Below, in pieces: positions 1 to 8,018 of a stretch of 64,000 nt of DNA. This DNA comes from JANQMX01 sp965247175 (GTDB taxonomy: Bacteria; Pseudomonadota; Alphaproteobacteria; Kiloniellales; DSM-21159): contig OZ252006.1 in the NCBI GenBank assembly GCA_965247175.1, positions 310,001 through 374,000 of the forward strand, written 5' to 3'. Position numbers and translations under genes: made by a program. The notes beneath the pieces are model-generated. The model had not been told where the DNA came from. It saw only the letters and a list, made by a program, of their open reading frames with translations, and made no database searches. Every line of letters starts with the position of its first letter. The first letter of the stretch is position 1.

Positions 1-2049
1 TCCGGCGACCCGTACTTCTCCCATCCCTTGGAAGTGGCCGGCATTCTGACCGGTCTGCGGCTCGACAGCGCCTCCATCGCAACGGCGCTGTTGCATGACG
101 TGGTCGAGGATACCGACGCCACCCTGGAAGAGATCGAGCGCGGCTTCGGGCCCGAGATCGCCCGCCTTGTCGATGGCGTTACCAAGCTCGGCAAGCTGGA
201 GCTGCAATCCGAGCAGAGCAAGCATGCGGAGAACTTCCGCAAGCTGCTGCTGGCGATGTCGGAAGACATTCGCGTGCTGCTGGTCAAGCTCGCCGACCGG
301 CTGCACAACATGCAGACTCTGCACTACGTAAGCTCGGCGGAGAAGCGCAGCCGCGTGGCGCGGGAGACCATGGAGATCTATGCCCCGCTGGCTGAGCGGA
401 TCGGCATGCAGCGCTTCAAGGACGAGCTCGAAGACCTTGCTTTTCAATATCTTTATCCCGAGGCCCGGGAATCGGTTATGGCGCGCCTTGCCTATCTGGA
501 GGACGAAGGCGGCGACCTGACACAGAAGATCGTCGAGCGCTTGCGCCGCGATCTGGCGGAGGAGGGCATCGAGGCGGCCGTTTTCGGTCGCCGCAAGTCG
601 CCCTTTTCGATTTGGCGCAAAATGCAGCGCCGCGATGTGGCCTTTGAGCAGCTGGCTGACATCATGGCCTTCCGCATCATCGTCGATAACGTCGCCGACT
701 GTTACCGTGCGCTGGGCGTGCTGCACGGCCGCTACTCAGTGCTGCCGGGGCGCTTCAAGGACTATATCTCGGTCCCCAAGCCCAACGGCTACCGCTCTCT
801 CCATACGGGGATCTTTGGCCCTGAGCGCCAGCGGATCGAAGTGCAGATCCGCACGCGCGACATGCATGAGATTGCCGACTACGGCGTGGCAGCCCATTGG
901 CACTACAAGGAAAAGGGTGATCGCAAAGATGCCCCTCAATGGGAGGGGAAGCAGTACGGCTGGGTCCGAGAGCTGCTGGAAATCCTGGAACATGCCTCCA
1001 ATCCGGACGAGTTCCTCGAGCACACCAAGCTCGAGATGTTCCAGGACCAGGTCTTCTGCTTCACACCGCGGGGCGAGCTGATTGCCCTGCCGCGCGGCGC
1101 CACACCGATCGACTTCGCCTATGCGGTCCACTCGGAAGTCGGCAACAACTGCGTCGGTGCCAAGGTCAACGCCCGTATGGTGCCGCTGCGCACCAGCCTG
1201 AAGAATGGCGATCAGGTCGAGGTCATCACCTCGAAAGCTCAGCGTCCGTCACCGGACTGGGAGAACTTCGTCGTCACCGGCAAGGCGAAGTCGAACATCC
1301 GCCGCTTCATTCGGCAGGAGCAGCGGCAGCAGTTCACCCAACTCGGCCGCCAGATCATCGAGAAGGCTTTCCGCAAGGAGGGCTATGACCTGACCGAGAA
1401 GGCGCTGCAGTCCGTTCTTAAGAAATTCCAGGCCGCCAACGTCGAGGACTTGGAAGCTCTCGCCGGGCAGGGACACATCGGCGGGCGCGAGGTGCTGCTG
1501 GCCGTCGTGCCCTCGCTGCGGGAGAAGGAGCGGGAAGGGAAGAAGAACCAGAAGGTCGTTCCGCTATCCCGCGCCAGAAAGAAGAAGAACTCGGGCCATT
1601 CGGCGGTGCCCATAAAGGGGCTCATCCCCGGCATGGCGGTCCATTTCGCCAATTGCTGCCATCCCCTGCCAGGCGATCGCATCGTCGGCATCGTCACGAC
1701 CGGCAAGGGGGTGACGGTGCATACGATCGATTGCGACACCCTGGCGAACTTCCAAGACGCGCCTGAGCGGTGGGTCGACCTGGCCTGGGAGACCGAAAGC
1801 AGCGAGGAGCCTTTCGTCGGTCGCCTGCACCTCATCGTCACCAATGAGCCGGGGGCGCTCGGCAGCCTCTCGACGGTGATCGGCAAGAGCGCCGGCAACA
1901 TCACGAACCTCAAGTTCACCAACAGGAAGACCGACTTCTTCGAGATGCTCGTCGACATCGAGGTCACGGACGTCAAGCATCTCAGCAACATCGTGGCGGC
2001 CCTTCGCAGCATGCCGGCGATCAGCTCGGTGGAGCGAGCGCGAGGCTAA
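1..2049 (+). CDS. rsh: Bifunctional (p)ppGpp synthetase/hydrolase (RelA/SpoT homologue), 5' truncated
   Basis: Makes and degrades the stringent-response alarmone (p)ppGpp in the cytosol. The frame is open from base 1, so the N-terminus (probably about 50 residues) lies outside the window. Seen in order: the HD hydrolase domain, with HDVVEDT and RLHNMQTL; the synthetase domain, with GRFKDYISVPKPNGYRSLH and a conserved EVQIRT stretch; a TGS domain beginning VFCFTPRGE; and a C-terminal ACT domain ending near SVERARG. Both the HD and synthetase motifs look intact, so a bifunctional enzyme is expected, as in other alphaproteobacteria that carry one long Rsh protein. It precedes pdxJ and acpS, a common alphaproteobacterial order. 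Confidence 0.96.
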   Translation, partial: SGDPYFSHPLEVAGILTGLRLDSASIATALLHDVVEDTDATLEEIERGFGPEIARLVDGVTKLGKLELQSEQSKHAENFRKLLLAMSEDIRVLLVKLADRLHNMQTLHYVSSAEKRSRVARETMEIYAPLAERIGMQRFKDELEDLAFQYLYPEARESVMARLAYLEDEGGDLTQKIVERLRRDLAEEGIEAAVFGRRKSPFSIWRKMQRRDVAFEQLADIMAFRIIVDNVADCYRALGVLHGRYSVLPGRFKDYISVPKPNGYRSLHTGIFGPERQRIEVQIRTRDMHEIADYGVAAHWHYKEKGDRKDAPQWEGKQYGWVRELLEILEHASNPDEFLEHTKLEMFQDQVFCFTPRGELIALPRGATPIDFAYAVHSEVGNNCVGAKVNARMVPLRTSLKNGDQVEVITSKAQRPSPDWENFVVTGKAKSNIRRFIRQEQRQQFTQLGRQIIEKAFRKEGYDLTEKALQSVLKKFQAANVEDLEALAGQGHIGGREVLLAVVPSLREKEREGKKNQKVVPLSRARKKKNSGHSAVPIKGLIPGMAVHFANCCHPLPGDRIVGIVTTGKGVTVHTIDCDTLANFQDAPERWVDLAWETESSEEPFVGRLHLIVTNEPGALGSLSTVIGKSAGNITNLKFTNRKTDFFEMLVDIEVTDVKHLSNIVAALRSMPAISSVERARG

Positions 2050-2196
2050 GGCGCAAGGCGGTAGGCGGAAGACCAGGACAAGCGTTGCGCGTATAGCCGA
2101 TATGCGAGGCGCACGGCTTCTACAGTGATTTTGGTGTTATCATGTCTGCTCTACACAAGAGAGCGGGCCGCGGGCTGAACGACAAAGGACGAGTGC

Positions 2197-2964
2197 ATGC
2201 GACACCTTCGACTGGGCGTGAACATCGATCACGTAGCGACCATTCGGAACGCCCGCGGCGGGCGCCATCCCGATCCGCTGCGTGCCGCCTTTGTCGCAGC
2301 GCAAGCCGGCGCCGATGGCATCACGGCTCATCTGCGGGAAGACCGTCGCCACATTGCCGATGAGGACATTGCGCGTCTCGTCAGCGAGCTGAGCCTGCCG
2401 CTCAACTTGGAGATGGCAGCGACGGACGAGATGCTGGAGATCGCCCTGCGGCACCGGCCCCATGCCGCCTGTATCGTGCCCGAGAAGCGACACGAGCTGA
2501 CGACCGAGGGCGGCTTGGACGCGCACGGCGGCAGCAACACCTTCAAGCGCTACGTCGATGAGCTAGGCGAAGCCGGCATCCGTGTCTCCCTTTTCGTCGA
2601 CCCCGATCCAAAACAGCTCGATGCTGCCAAGATGCTGGGCGCCCCGGTGGTCGAGCTACATGTCGGTGCCTATTGCGAAGCCCATCTGGAAGACCCGACC
2701 GGCCCCGCGACCCAGCAAGAGTTTGCGAAGATCGAAGCCGCCGCGGCCCATGCCGAGGCCATCGGGCTGGAATGCCATGCCGGGCACGGCTTGACGTTCG
2801 ATACCGTTGGCCCTGTCGCCGGCATCCCGACCATCGTCGAGCTGAACATCGGCCATTTCCTGATCGGCGAAGCGATCTTCAGTGGCCTGGACAGCGCCAT
2901 TCGGCGGATGCGGGCCCTGATGGACAAGGCGCGTGCCGAGGCCGTCGGCTCCCGCAGCGCCTAG
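2197..2964 (+). CDS. pdxJ: Pyridoxine 5'-phosphate synthase PdxJ
   Basis: Condenses 1-deoxy-xylulose 5-phosphate with 3-amino-2-oxopropyl phosphate to pyridoxine 5'-phosphate in the DXP-dependent vitamin B6 pathway. At 255 residues it has the family length. It begins with the diagnostic LRLGVNIDHVATIRNARGG segment and keeps the conserved HLREDRRHI, the VSLFVDPD strand and the C-terminal GHFLIGEAIF. The ATG is preceded by an AAGGACGA ribosome-binding site. The gene sits 30 bp ahead of acpS, with which it is probably co-transcribed. Identification is firm. Confidence 0.97.
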   Translation: MRHLRLGVNIDHVATIRNARGGRHPDPLRAAFVAAQAGADGITAHLREDRRHIADEDIARLVSELSLPLNLEMAATDEMLEIALRHRPHAACIVPEKRHELTTEGGLDAHGGSNTFKRYVDELGEAGIRVSLFVDPDPKQLDAAKMLGAPVVELHVGAYCEAHLEDPTGPATQQEFAKIEAAAAHAEAIGLECHAGHGLTFDTVGPVAGIPTIVELNIGHFLIGEAIFSGLDSAIRRMRALMDKARAEAVGSRSA

Positions 2965-2994
2965 CGTAGCCGCCAGAAACGACCTAGGACGAAC

Positions 2995-3405
2995 ATGATC
3001 ATCGGGATTGGTAACGACATCATCGACATCCGCCGTGTCGAGCGCACGCTGGAGATGTTCGGTGAGCGTTTCACCCAGCGCGTGTTTACAGAGGTCGAGC
3101 GGCAGAAGTCCGACCGTCGGCGCCTGCGGGCGGCAAGCTACGCCAAGCGCTTTGCTGCCAAGGAAGCTTGCGCCAAGGCCCTCGGCACCGGCGTGCCGCG
3201 GCGTGGCGTGCATTGGCAGCACATGGGTGTGGTCAATTTACCGAGCGGAAAGCCGACCCTCGCCTTGACCGGCGGCGCCGCGGAGCGGCTGATCGAGCTG
3301 ACCCCGGAGGGTATGACGGCTCAGATAGATTTGACCATCACCGACGACTTCCCCCTGGCCCAGGCCATCGTGCTGATATCCGCGGTTTCCAGCAGCGGAT
3401 CCTGA
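2995..3405 (+). CDS. acpS: Holo-[acyl-carrier-protein] synthase AcpS
   Basis: Transfers 4'-phosphopantetheine from CoA to apo-acyl carrier protein, activating fatty-acid synthesis. The 136-residue protein starts MIIGIGNDIIDIRRVE, containing the metal-binding aspartate, and has the second signature KRFAAKEACAKALGTG with the catalytic glutamate and lysine. Length and motif spacing are normal. It lies between pdxJ and lepB in the same orientation, a conserved alphaproteobacterial neighbourhood. Confidence 0.97.
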   Translation: MIIGIGNDIIDIRRVERTLEMFGERFTQRVFTEVERQKSDRRRLRAASYAKRFAAKEACAKALGTGVPRRGVHWQHMGVVNLPSGKPTLALTGGAAERLIELTPEGMTAQIDLTITDDFPLAQAIVLISAVSSSGS

Positions 3406-3446
3406 GGCTATACAGCGGGGCGAATACGAGCCCCACAAGCGAGACA

Positions 3447-4253
3447 ATGGATCCTGACAAGAGCGCCAACGGCCTGCCGGAAGGGCGAGGCCCCAAGGAT
3501 GCGAGTGACGCCGCGCACAGCAAAGGCGGCGGCATCGGCGAGACGATTCGCACGATCATCTATGCCGTCTTGATCGCCGGCGTGCTCAGAACCTTCTTGT
3601 TCGAGCCCTTTTCCATTCCGTCCGGCTCCATGAAGCCGACGCTCTTGGTCGGCGACTACCTCTTCGTGTCGAAGTGGTCCTATGGCTACAGCCGCTATTC
3701 CTTTCCTTTCGGCCTCGGCTTCTTCGATGGCCGCATTCTGGGCGACGAGGAAGAGGTGGAGCGCGGGGACGTCGTGGTGTTCCGCAAGCCAACTGACACC
3801 GACACGGACTTCATCAAGCGCATCGTCGGCTTGCCCGGCGATCGCGTGCAGGTGATCGAGGGGCGGCTCTACATAAATCAAGAGATGGTCGAGCGCGAGC
3901 GTCTCGGTGAACGAGAGGTGATGTCGGCCTTCGGGCGGCCGACGATGCTCACGGAGTACCGCGAGACCTTGCCGGGCGGCCGGCAGCATCTGATCTACGA
4001 GGAAAGCGATCGGAGCTCCACGGACAACACACGGCAGTTCGTGGTGCCCGAAGGGCACTTCTTCGCCATGGGCGACAACCGGGACAACAGCACGGACAGC
4101 CGCTTTCGTGATGTCGGCTTCATCCCCTTCGAGAACCTGATCGGCCGCGCCGAGATCATCTTCTTCTCTCACAATGGCTCGGCAAGCTGGTATGAGGTCT
4201 GGCGCTGGCCTTTCGCCATTCGCTTCTCGCGCATATTCGATGAGATCCACTAG
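3447..4253 (+). CDS. lepB: Signal peptidase I LepB
   Basis: Inner-membrane serine protease that removes signal peptides from secreted proteins. The frame is open further upstream, but the ATG at 3447 gives a 268-residue protein of normal alphaproteobacterial form: a polar N-terminus, one membrane segment at about residues 34-55, then IPSGSMKPTL with nucleophile Ser61. The general-base lysine is in FIKRIVGLPGD, and the GDNRDNSTDSR box follows. The N-terminal 30 residues are polar and glycine-rich, ending in KGGG. Followed closely by rnc, as in many bacteria. Confidence 0.95.
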   Translation: MDPDKSANGLPEGRGPKDASDAAHSKGGGIGETIRTIIYAVLIAGVLRTFLFEPFSIPSGSMKPTLLVGDYLFVSKWSYGYSRYSFPFGLGFFDGRILGDEEEVERGDVVVFRKPTDTDTDFIKRIVGLPGDRVQVIEGRLYINQEMVERERLGEREVMSAFGRPTMLTEYRETLPGGRQHLIYEESDRSSTDNTRQFVVPEGHFFAMGDNRDNSTDSRFRDVGFIPFENLIGRAEIIFFSHNGSASWYEVWRWPFAIRFSRIFDEIH

Positions 4254-4274
4254 GGACGTAGTCCACTCAGAGTG

Positions 4275-4985
4275 ATGGGTAGCAGGCGCGGAACCGCGAG
4301 CGACGTGGACCTCCGGGAACTGGAAGAGATTCTCGGCCATCGCTTCGCCCGGCCGATGCTCCTGGAGCATGCGCTGACTCACGGCAGCATCGCCGACAAG
4401 ACGCAGCAAACCTATGAGCGCCTCGAATTTCTCGGCGACCGCGTCCTAGGCCTCATCGTCGCTGACCTGCTGTTCCATCGCTTTACGCGAGAAGCCGAGG
4501 GTGCGCTTGGCAAGCGCTTCGCTGCCCTGGTCAGCCGCAGCTGCCTGTCGGAGGTCGCCGGCAATCTCGGGCTGGGGCGCTTTCTGCGTCTATCTCCCGG
4601 TGAGTCGGAGAGCGGCGGGCGCGAGAACCCCAGCCTGCTGGCCGATGCCTGCGAGGCGGTGATCGCCGCCCTCTACCTCGATGGCGGGCTGGACGCGGCG
4701 CGGCGTTTCATCGAGCCGATCTGGACTCCCTTGCTGGAAGCCAGTCCGCGTCCGCCGCAGGACCCCAAGACGGCGCTGCAGGAGTGGGCCCAAGGACGGG
4801 CGCTCGAGCTGCCGAGCTATGAGGTGATCGATCAAAGCGGTCCCGATCACGCGCCCAATTTCCTGGTCCAGGTCGCCGTTACCGGCCAGGAGCCGGAAAC
4901 CGGCGAGGGCAAGTCCAAGCGCATGGCGGAGCGCGCGGCTGCCGACCGACTGCTCGATCGCCTGCGCACGCTGGGAATCGCATGA
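4275..4985 (+). CDS. rnc: Ribonuclease III
   Basis: Cleaves double-stranded RNA in rRNA maturation and mRNA turnover. About 236 residues: an endonuclease domain with the signature ERLEFLGDRVLGLIVADLL and a second acidic cluster (LLADACEAVIAALYLDGG), then a C-terminal double-stranded RNA-binding domain ending GKSKRMAERAAADRLLDRL. A GTG three bases upstream (4272) is in frame, but the ATG at 4275 is preferred. The stop overlaps the era start by four bases (ATGA), pointing to translational coupling. Confidence 0.95.
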   Translation: MGSRRGTASDVDLRELEEILGHRFARPMLLEHALTHGSIADKTQQTYERLEFLGDRVLGLIVADLLFHRFTREAEGALGKRFAALVSRSCLSEVAGNLGLGRFLRLSPGESESGGRENPSLLADACEAVIAALYLDGGLDAARRFIEPIWTPLLEASPRPPQDPKTALQEWAQGRALELPSYEVIDQSGPDHAPNFLVQVAVTGQEPETGEGKSKRMAERAAADRLLDRLRTLGIA

Positions 4986-5887
4986 CGGACCAAGAAACCC
5001 GCTGCGGCGTGGTGGCCATTGCCGGGGCGCCCAACGCCGGCAAGTCGACGCTGCTCAACCAGGCGGTCGGTGCCAAGGTTTCCATCGTCACCCACAAGGT
5101 TCAGACGACCCGCACCCGCATCCGTGGGATCGCCGTCACCGGGCAAAGCCAGATCGTTTTCGTCGATACGCCGGGCATCTTCCTGCCGCGCGACCGCCTG
5201 CAACGCGCCATGGTGGATGCGGCTTGGCGGGCCGTCGGCGATGCCGATCTCGTCGTCCATCTGCACGATGCGGCGCGCGGGGATCTGAGCGAGGAGGCGA
5301 AGGAGCTGGCCCGCCGCTTGGCCCAGCGCAGCAGCCATCTCGTGCTGGCCCTCAACAAGGTCGACAAGATCAAGCGGGAAGCTCTGCTCGCGCTGACGCA
5401 GTCCTTCCAGAGCGTTGCTGACTACAAGGCCGTCTTCATGATCTCGGCGCTGACCGGCGACGGTGTCGACGACCTGATCGCCTATCTGGCTGCTGAGGCC
5501 CCACCGGGTCCTTGGCTCTATCCTGAAGACCAGCTCTCCGATCTTCCGCAACGCCTGCTGGCGGCTGAGGTGACGCGGGAGAAGCTCTTTCTCAAGCTGC
5601 ATCAGGAACTCCCCTATGCGCTGACGGTTGAGACTGAGAGCTGGGAGGCCTTTAAGGACAGCTCGGTCAAAATCTCCCAGACCATCTATGTCACCCGCGA
5701 GGGCCACAAGCGCATGGCGATCGGCAAGGGCGGGCAAACCATCCGCGCCGTGCGCGAGGAGGCGCAGGCGGAACTGACCGAGATGCTGGGCACCAAGGTG
5801 CATCTCTTTCTCTTCGTCAAAGTGCGCGAGCGCTGGCACGATGACCCGGAGCGCTACCGCGAATGGGGCTTGGACTACACCGCGTGA
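4982..5887 (+). CDS. era: GTPase Era
   Basis: Ras-like GTPase that binds the 3' end of 16S rRNA and assists 30S assembly. The 301-residue protein shows G1 (GAPNAGKS), the switch threonines in VQTTRTRIRG, G3 (DTPG), G4 (NKVDK) and a C-terminal KH domain with the GKGGQTIR loop. It overlaps rnc by four bases. Its 3' end lies just upstream of recO, forming the widespread rnc-era-recO arrangement. Confidence 0.97.
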   Translation: MTDQETRCGVVAIAGAPNAGKSTLLNQAVGAKVSIVTHKVQTTRTRIRGIAVTGQSQIVFVDTPGIFLPRDRLQRAMVDAAWRAVGDADLVVHLHDAARGDLSEEAKELARRLAQRSSHLVLALNKVDKIKREALLALTQSFQSVADYKAVFMISALTGDGVDDLIAYLAAEAPPGPWLYPEDQLSDLPQRLLAAEVTREKLFLKLHQELPYALTVETESWEAFKDSSVKISQTIYVTREGHKRMAIGKGGQTIRAVREEAQAELTEMLGTKVHLFLFVKVRERWHDDPERYREWGLDYTA

Positions 5888-5924
5888 GGCTCTGCTCCGT
5901 TCGTACCGGCAGAGCGAGTCGACA

Positions 5925-6647
5925 ATGATCGAATGGCAGGCCGACGCGATTGTGCTGGCGGCCCGGCCGCATGGTGAGAGCGCGGTCGTGGCGGAACTCT
6001 TGACCCGGCAGCATGGGCGCTGCGCAGGTCTCGTGCAGGCCGGTCAAAGCAAGCGCATGCGCGCGGTGCTGCAACCGGGCAATCAAGTTAGCGCGGTCTG
6101 GCGGGCCAGGCTCTCCGAGCATCTCGGGCGTTTCACCATCGAGCTGACCGCGTCCCGAGCGGCCGGCTTTTTCGAGTCGCCCGGCCGTCTTGCGGCGCTC
6201 TCCTCCGCGGCGGCGCTCTGTTCTGCCAGCCTGCCAGAACGCGAGCCTCATCCGGCGTCCTACGATGGTTTTCTGGCGTTGCTCGATGCCTTGGAGGGTG
6301 AGCATTGGGCCGAGGTTTACGTACAGTGGGAACTGCTGCTGCTTGCCGATCTCGGCTTCGGGCTCGATCTCTCGTCCTGCGCTGCGGGGGGCGAGAACGA
6401 CCAACTGGCCTATGTCAGCCCGCGTAGCGGGCGCGCCGTCTCGCTGTCGGCCGCCGAGCCCTATCGAGATCGATTGCTGACCTTGCCGGGCTTCTTGGCC
6501 GGCCGAGGCACAGGCGGCGAGCGCGAGGTGGCTGAGGGCCTGGCGCTGACGGCTCATTTCCTGGAGCGGCACATCTTCCACCCGCGCGACCGCGGCCTGC
6601 CCGCAGAACGCCAGCGCCTTGCCCAGCGCTTTGACGTGGCGGCATGA
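5925..6647 (+). CDS. recO: DNA repair protein RecO
   Basis: Recombination mediator of the RecF pathway, which loads RecA on SSB-coated single-stranded DNA and anneals strands. The chosen ATG gives MIEWQADAIVLAARPHGE, the standard RecO N-terminus (OB fold), and a 240-residue product. The frame is open upstream to 5841 inside era, but that extension has no RecO-like sequence. The C-terminal helical domain carries the conserved FLERHIFHPRDRGLPAER end. It follows era by 37 bp. Confidence 0.94.
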   Translation: MIEWQADAIVLAARPHGESAVVAELLTRQHGRCAGLVQAGQSKRMRAVLQPGNQVSAVWRARLSEHLGRFTIELTASRAAGFFESPGRLAALSSAAALCSASLPEREPHPASYDGFLALLDALEGEHWAEVYVQWELLLLADLGFGLDLSSCAAGGENDQLAYVSPRSGRAVSLSAAEPYRDRLLTLPGFLAGRGTGGEREVAEGLALTAHFLERHIFHPRDRGLPAERQRLAQRFDVAA

Positions 6648-6687
6648 TCGCGCGGTCGGATTGAGGGCTGGGAAGGAGAGCCAAGCC

Positions 6688-7956
6688 GTGGCTGCGGCGC
6701 AGGACTCGAGTGGAGCAGCGTCACGGGTTGCGGTCGTCGGGGCAGGCATCGTCGGCGTCTGCTCGGCGCTCTACCTGCAGCGCGACGGACACCAGGTCAC
6801 GCTGATCGATCGGCAGGAGCCGGGCCAGGGAACCTCCTACGGCAATGCCGCCATCATTTCCGGCACCGGAGTCATGCCGGTGGCGACACCCGGCATCTTG
6901 GCAGACGTGCCGGGGATGCTGATGGACCCGTTGGGTCCCTTGGCCATTCGTTGGCAGTACCTGCCGCGCTTGGCACCTTGGCTGCTTCGTTTCGTCGCCG
7001 CCAGCAAGCCGTCGCGCGTTGAGGAGATCTCGCGGGCCCTGGCGGCGCTCCTGGCCGAAGCGCGGCCGGCGTTCAAGACTCTGCTGGACGCCGCTGGCGC
7101 GCCGGAGATGATCGTCGAGCGTGGCCTCCTCGCTGCCTCCACGACAGAAGCAGGGCTCAAGAGCGTCGAGAAGAAAAGAAAGCTCCTGGAGCGCCGCGGC
7201 ATTGCGGTGGAGCGATTGACCCTCGACGAAGCCCGGCAAATGGAACCGGGCCTGTCCCGTGACTTGGTCGGGGTCCACTACTACCCGAACAACGCCCATA
7301 CCATTCAGAACTATCGTCTGGTCGCGCTGCTGGCCGAGGACTTCGTCAAGAACGGCGGGTACCTGCAGCGGGGCAACGTCGTCGGCTACGATGTCGGCGC
7401 GGCAGGGCCCAAGTCGGTGAAGCTCGAAGACGGCGCGTCGGTCGGCTGCGATGCCGTGGTGCTGGCCGCCGGCGCCTGGTCGAAGGAGGCGGGGAGAGCG
7501 CTGGGCGCTACCCAGCCGCTGGATACGGAGATCGGCTATCACCTGACCTTGCCGGACCCGGCTCTCGAGTTGCGCCGGCCGGTCTCCTCGGCAGAAGGCG
7601 GCTTCATCTGCACACCGCTCGAGGACGGCTTGCGCATCGCCGGCACGGTCGAGCTGGGAAAGCTCGGCATGGCGCCGAACTGGGAGCGCCTGAAGATCTT
7701 GCGTGAGAACGCCGGGCGTATCCTGCCCGATCTCAACTTCGAGGGCGCCTCCCGCTGGCAAGGCTTCCGCCCCTCCATGCCCGACTCCCTGCCGGTCATC
7801 GGGCCAAGCCCCAGTCTGCCGAACACCTATTTCGGCTTCGGCCATGGCCACTTGGGCTTGACCTTCGGCGCCATAACCGGCCGCCTCATCGCCGATCTTG
7901 CCGCGGGCCGGCCGCCGACGGTCGATGTCACGCCATTCCGGGCCGACCGCTTCTGA
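6688..7956 (+). CDS. FAD-dependent D-amino-acid dehydrogenase-like oxidoreductase (DadA family)
   Basis: Predicted flavin enzyme oxidising an amino acid or secondary amine and passing electrons to the respiratory chain. The GTG start at 6688 follows GGAAGGAGAG with a seven-base gap and gives 422 residues. An upstream ATG at 6619 lacks such a site. The dinucleotide-binding motif is VVGAGIVGVCSALYLQRDG near residue 15, followed by GTSYGNAA, both typical of DadA. The C-terminal FAD motif with GFGHGHLGLTFGAITG is present. The true substrate (D-amino acid, glycine or hydroxyproline-like) cannot be fixed from sequence. It sits between recO and parC. Confidence 0.85.
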   Translation: MAAAQDSSGAASRVAVVGAGIVGVCSALYLQRDGHQVTLIDRQEPGQGTSYGNAAIISGTGVMPVATPGILADVPGMLMDPLGPLAIRWQYLPRLAPWLLRFVAASKPSRVEEISRALAALLAEARPAFKTLLDAAGAPEMIVERGLLAASTTEAGLKSVEKKRKLLERRGIAVERLTLDEARQMEPGLSRDLVGVHYYPNNAHTIQNYRLVALLAEDFVKNGGYLQRGNVVGYDVGAAGPKSVKLEDGASVGCDAVVLAAGAWSKEAGRALGATQPLDTEIGYHLTLPDPALELRRPVSSAEGGFICTPLEDGLRIAGTVELGKLGMAPNWERLKILRENAGRILPDLNFEGASRWQGFRPSMPDSLPVIGPSPSLPNTYFGFGHGHLGLTFGAITGRLIADLAAGRPPTVDVTPFRADRF

Positions 7957-8018
7957 GGCCTTTTGTCGACTCTTCCGCCGTGCCTAAGCTGCGCGCGCCA
8001 GAACAGTGAGAAGACGCC

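Noticed and set aside
3408..4409. 333-codon antisense frame opposite lepB and rnc
   Set aside because: Same high-GC effect; conserved enzymes occupy the + strand.
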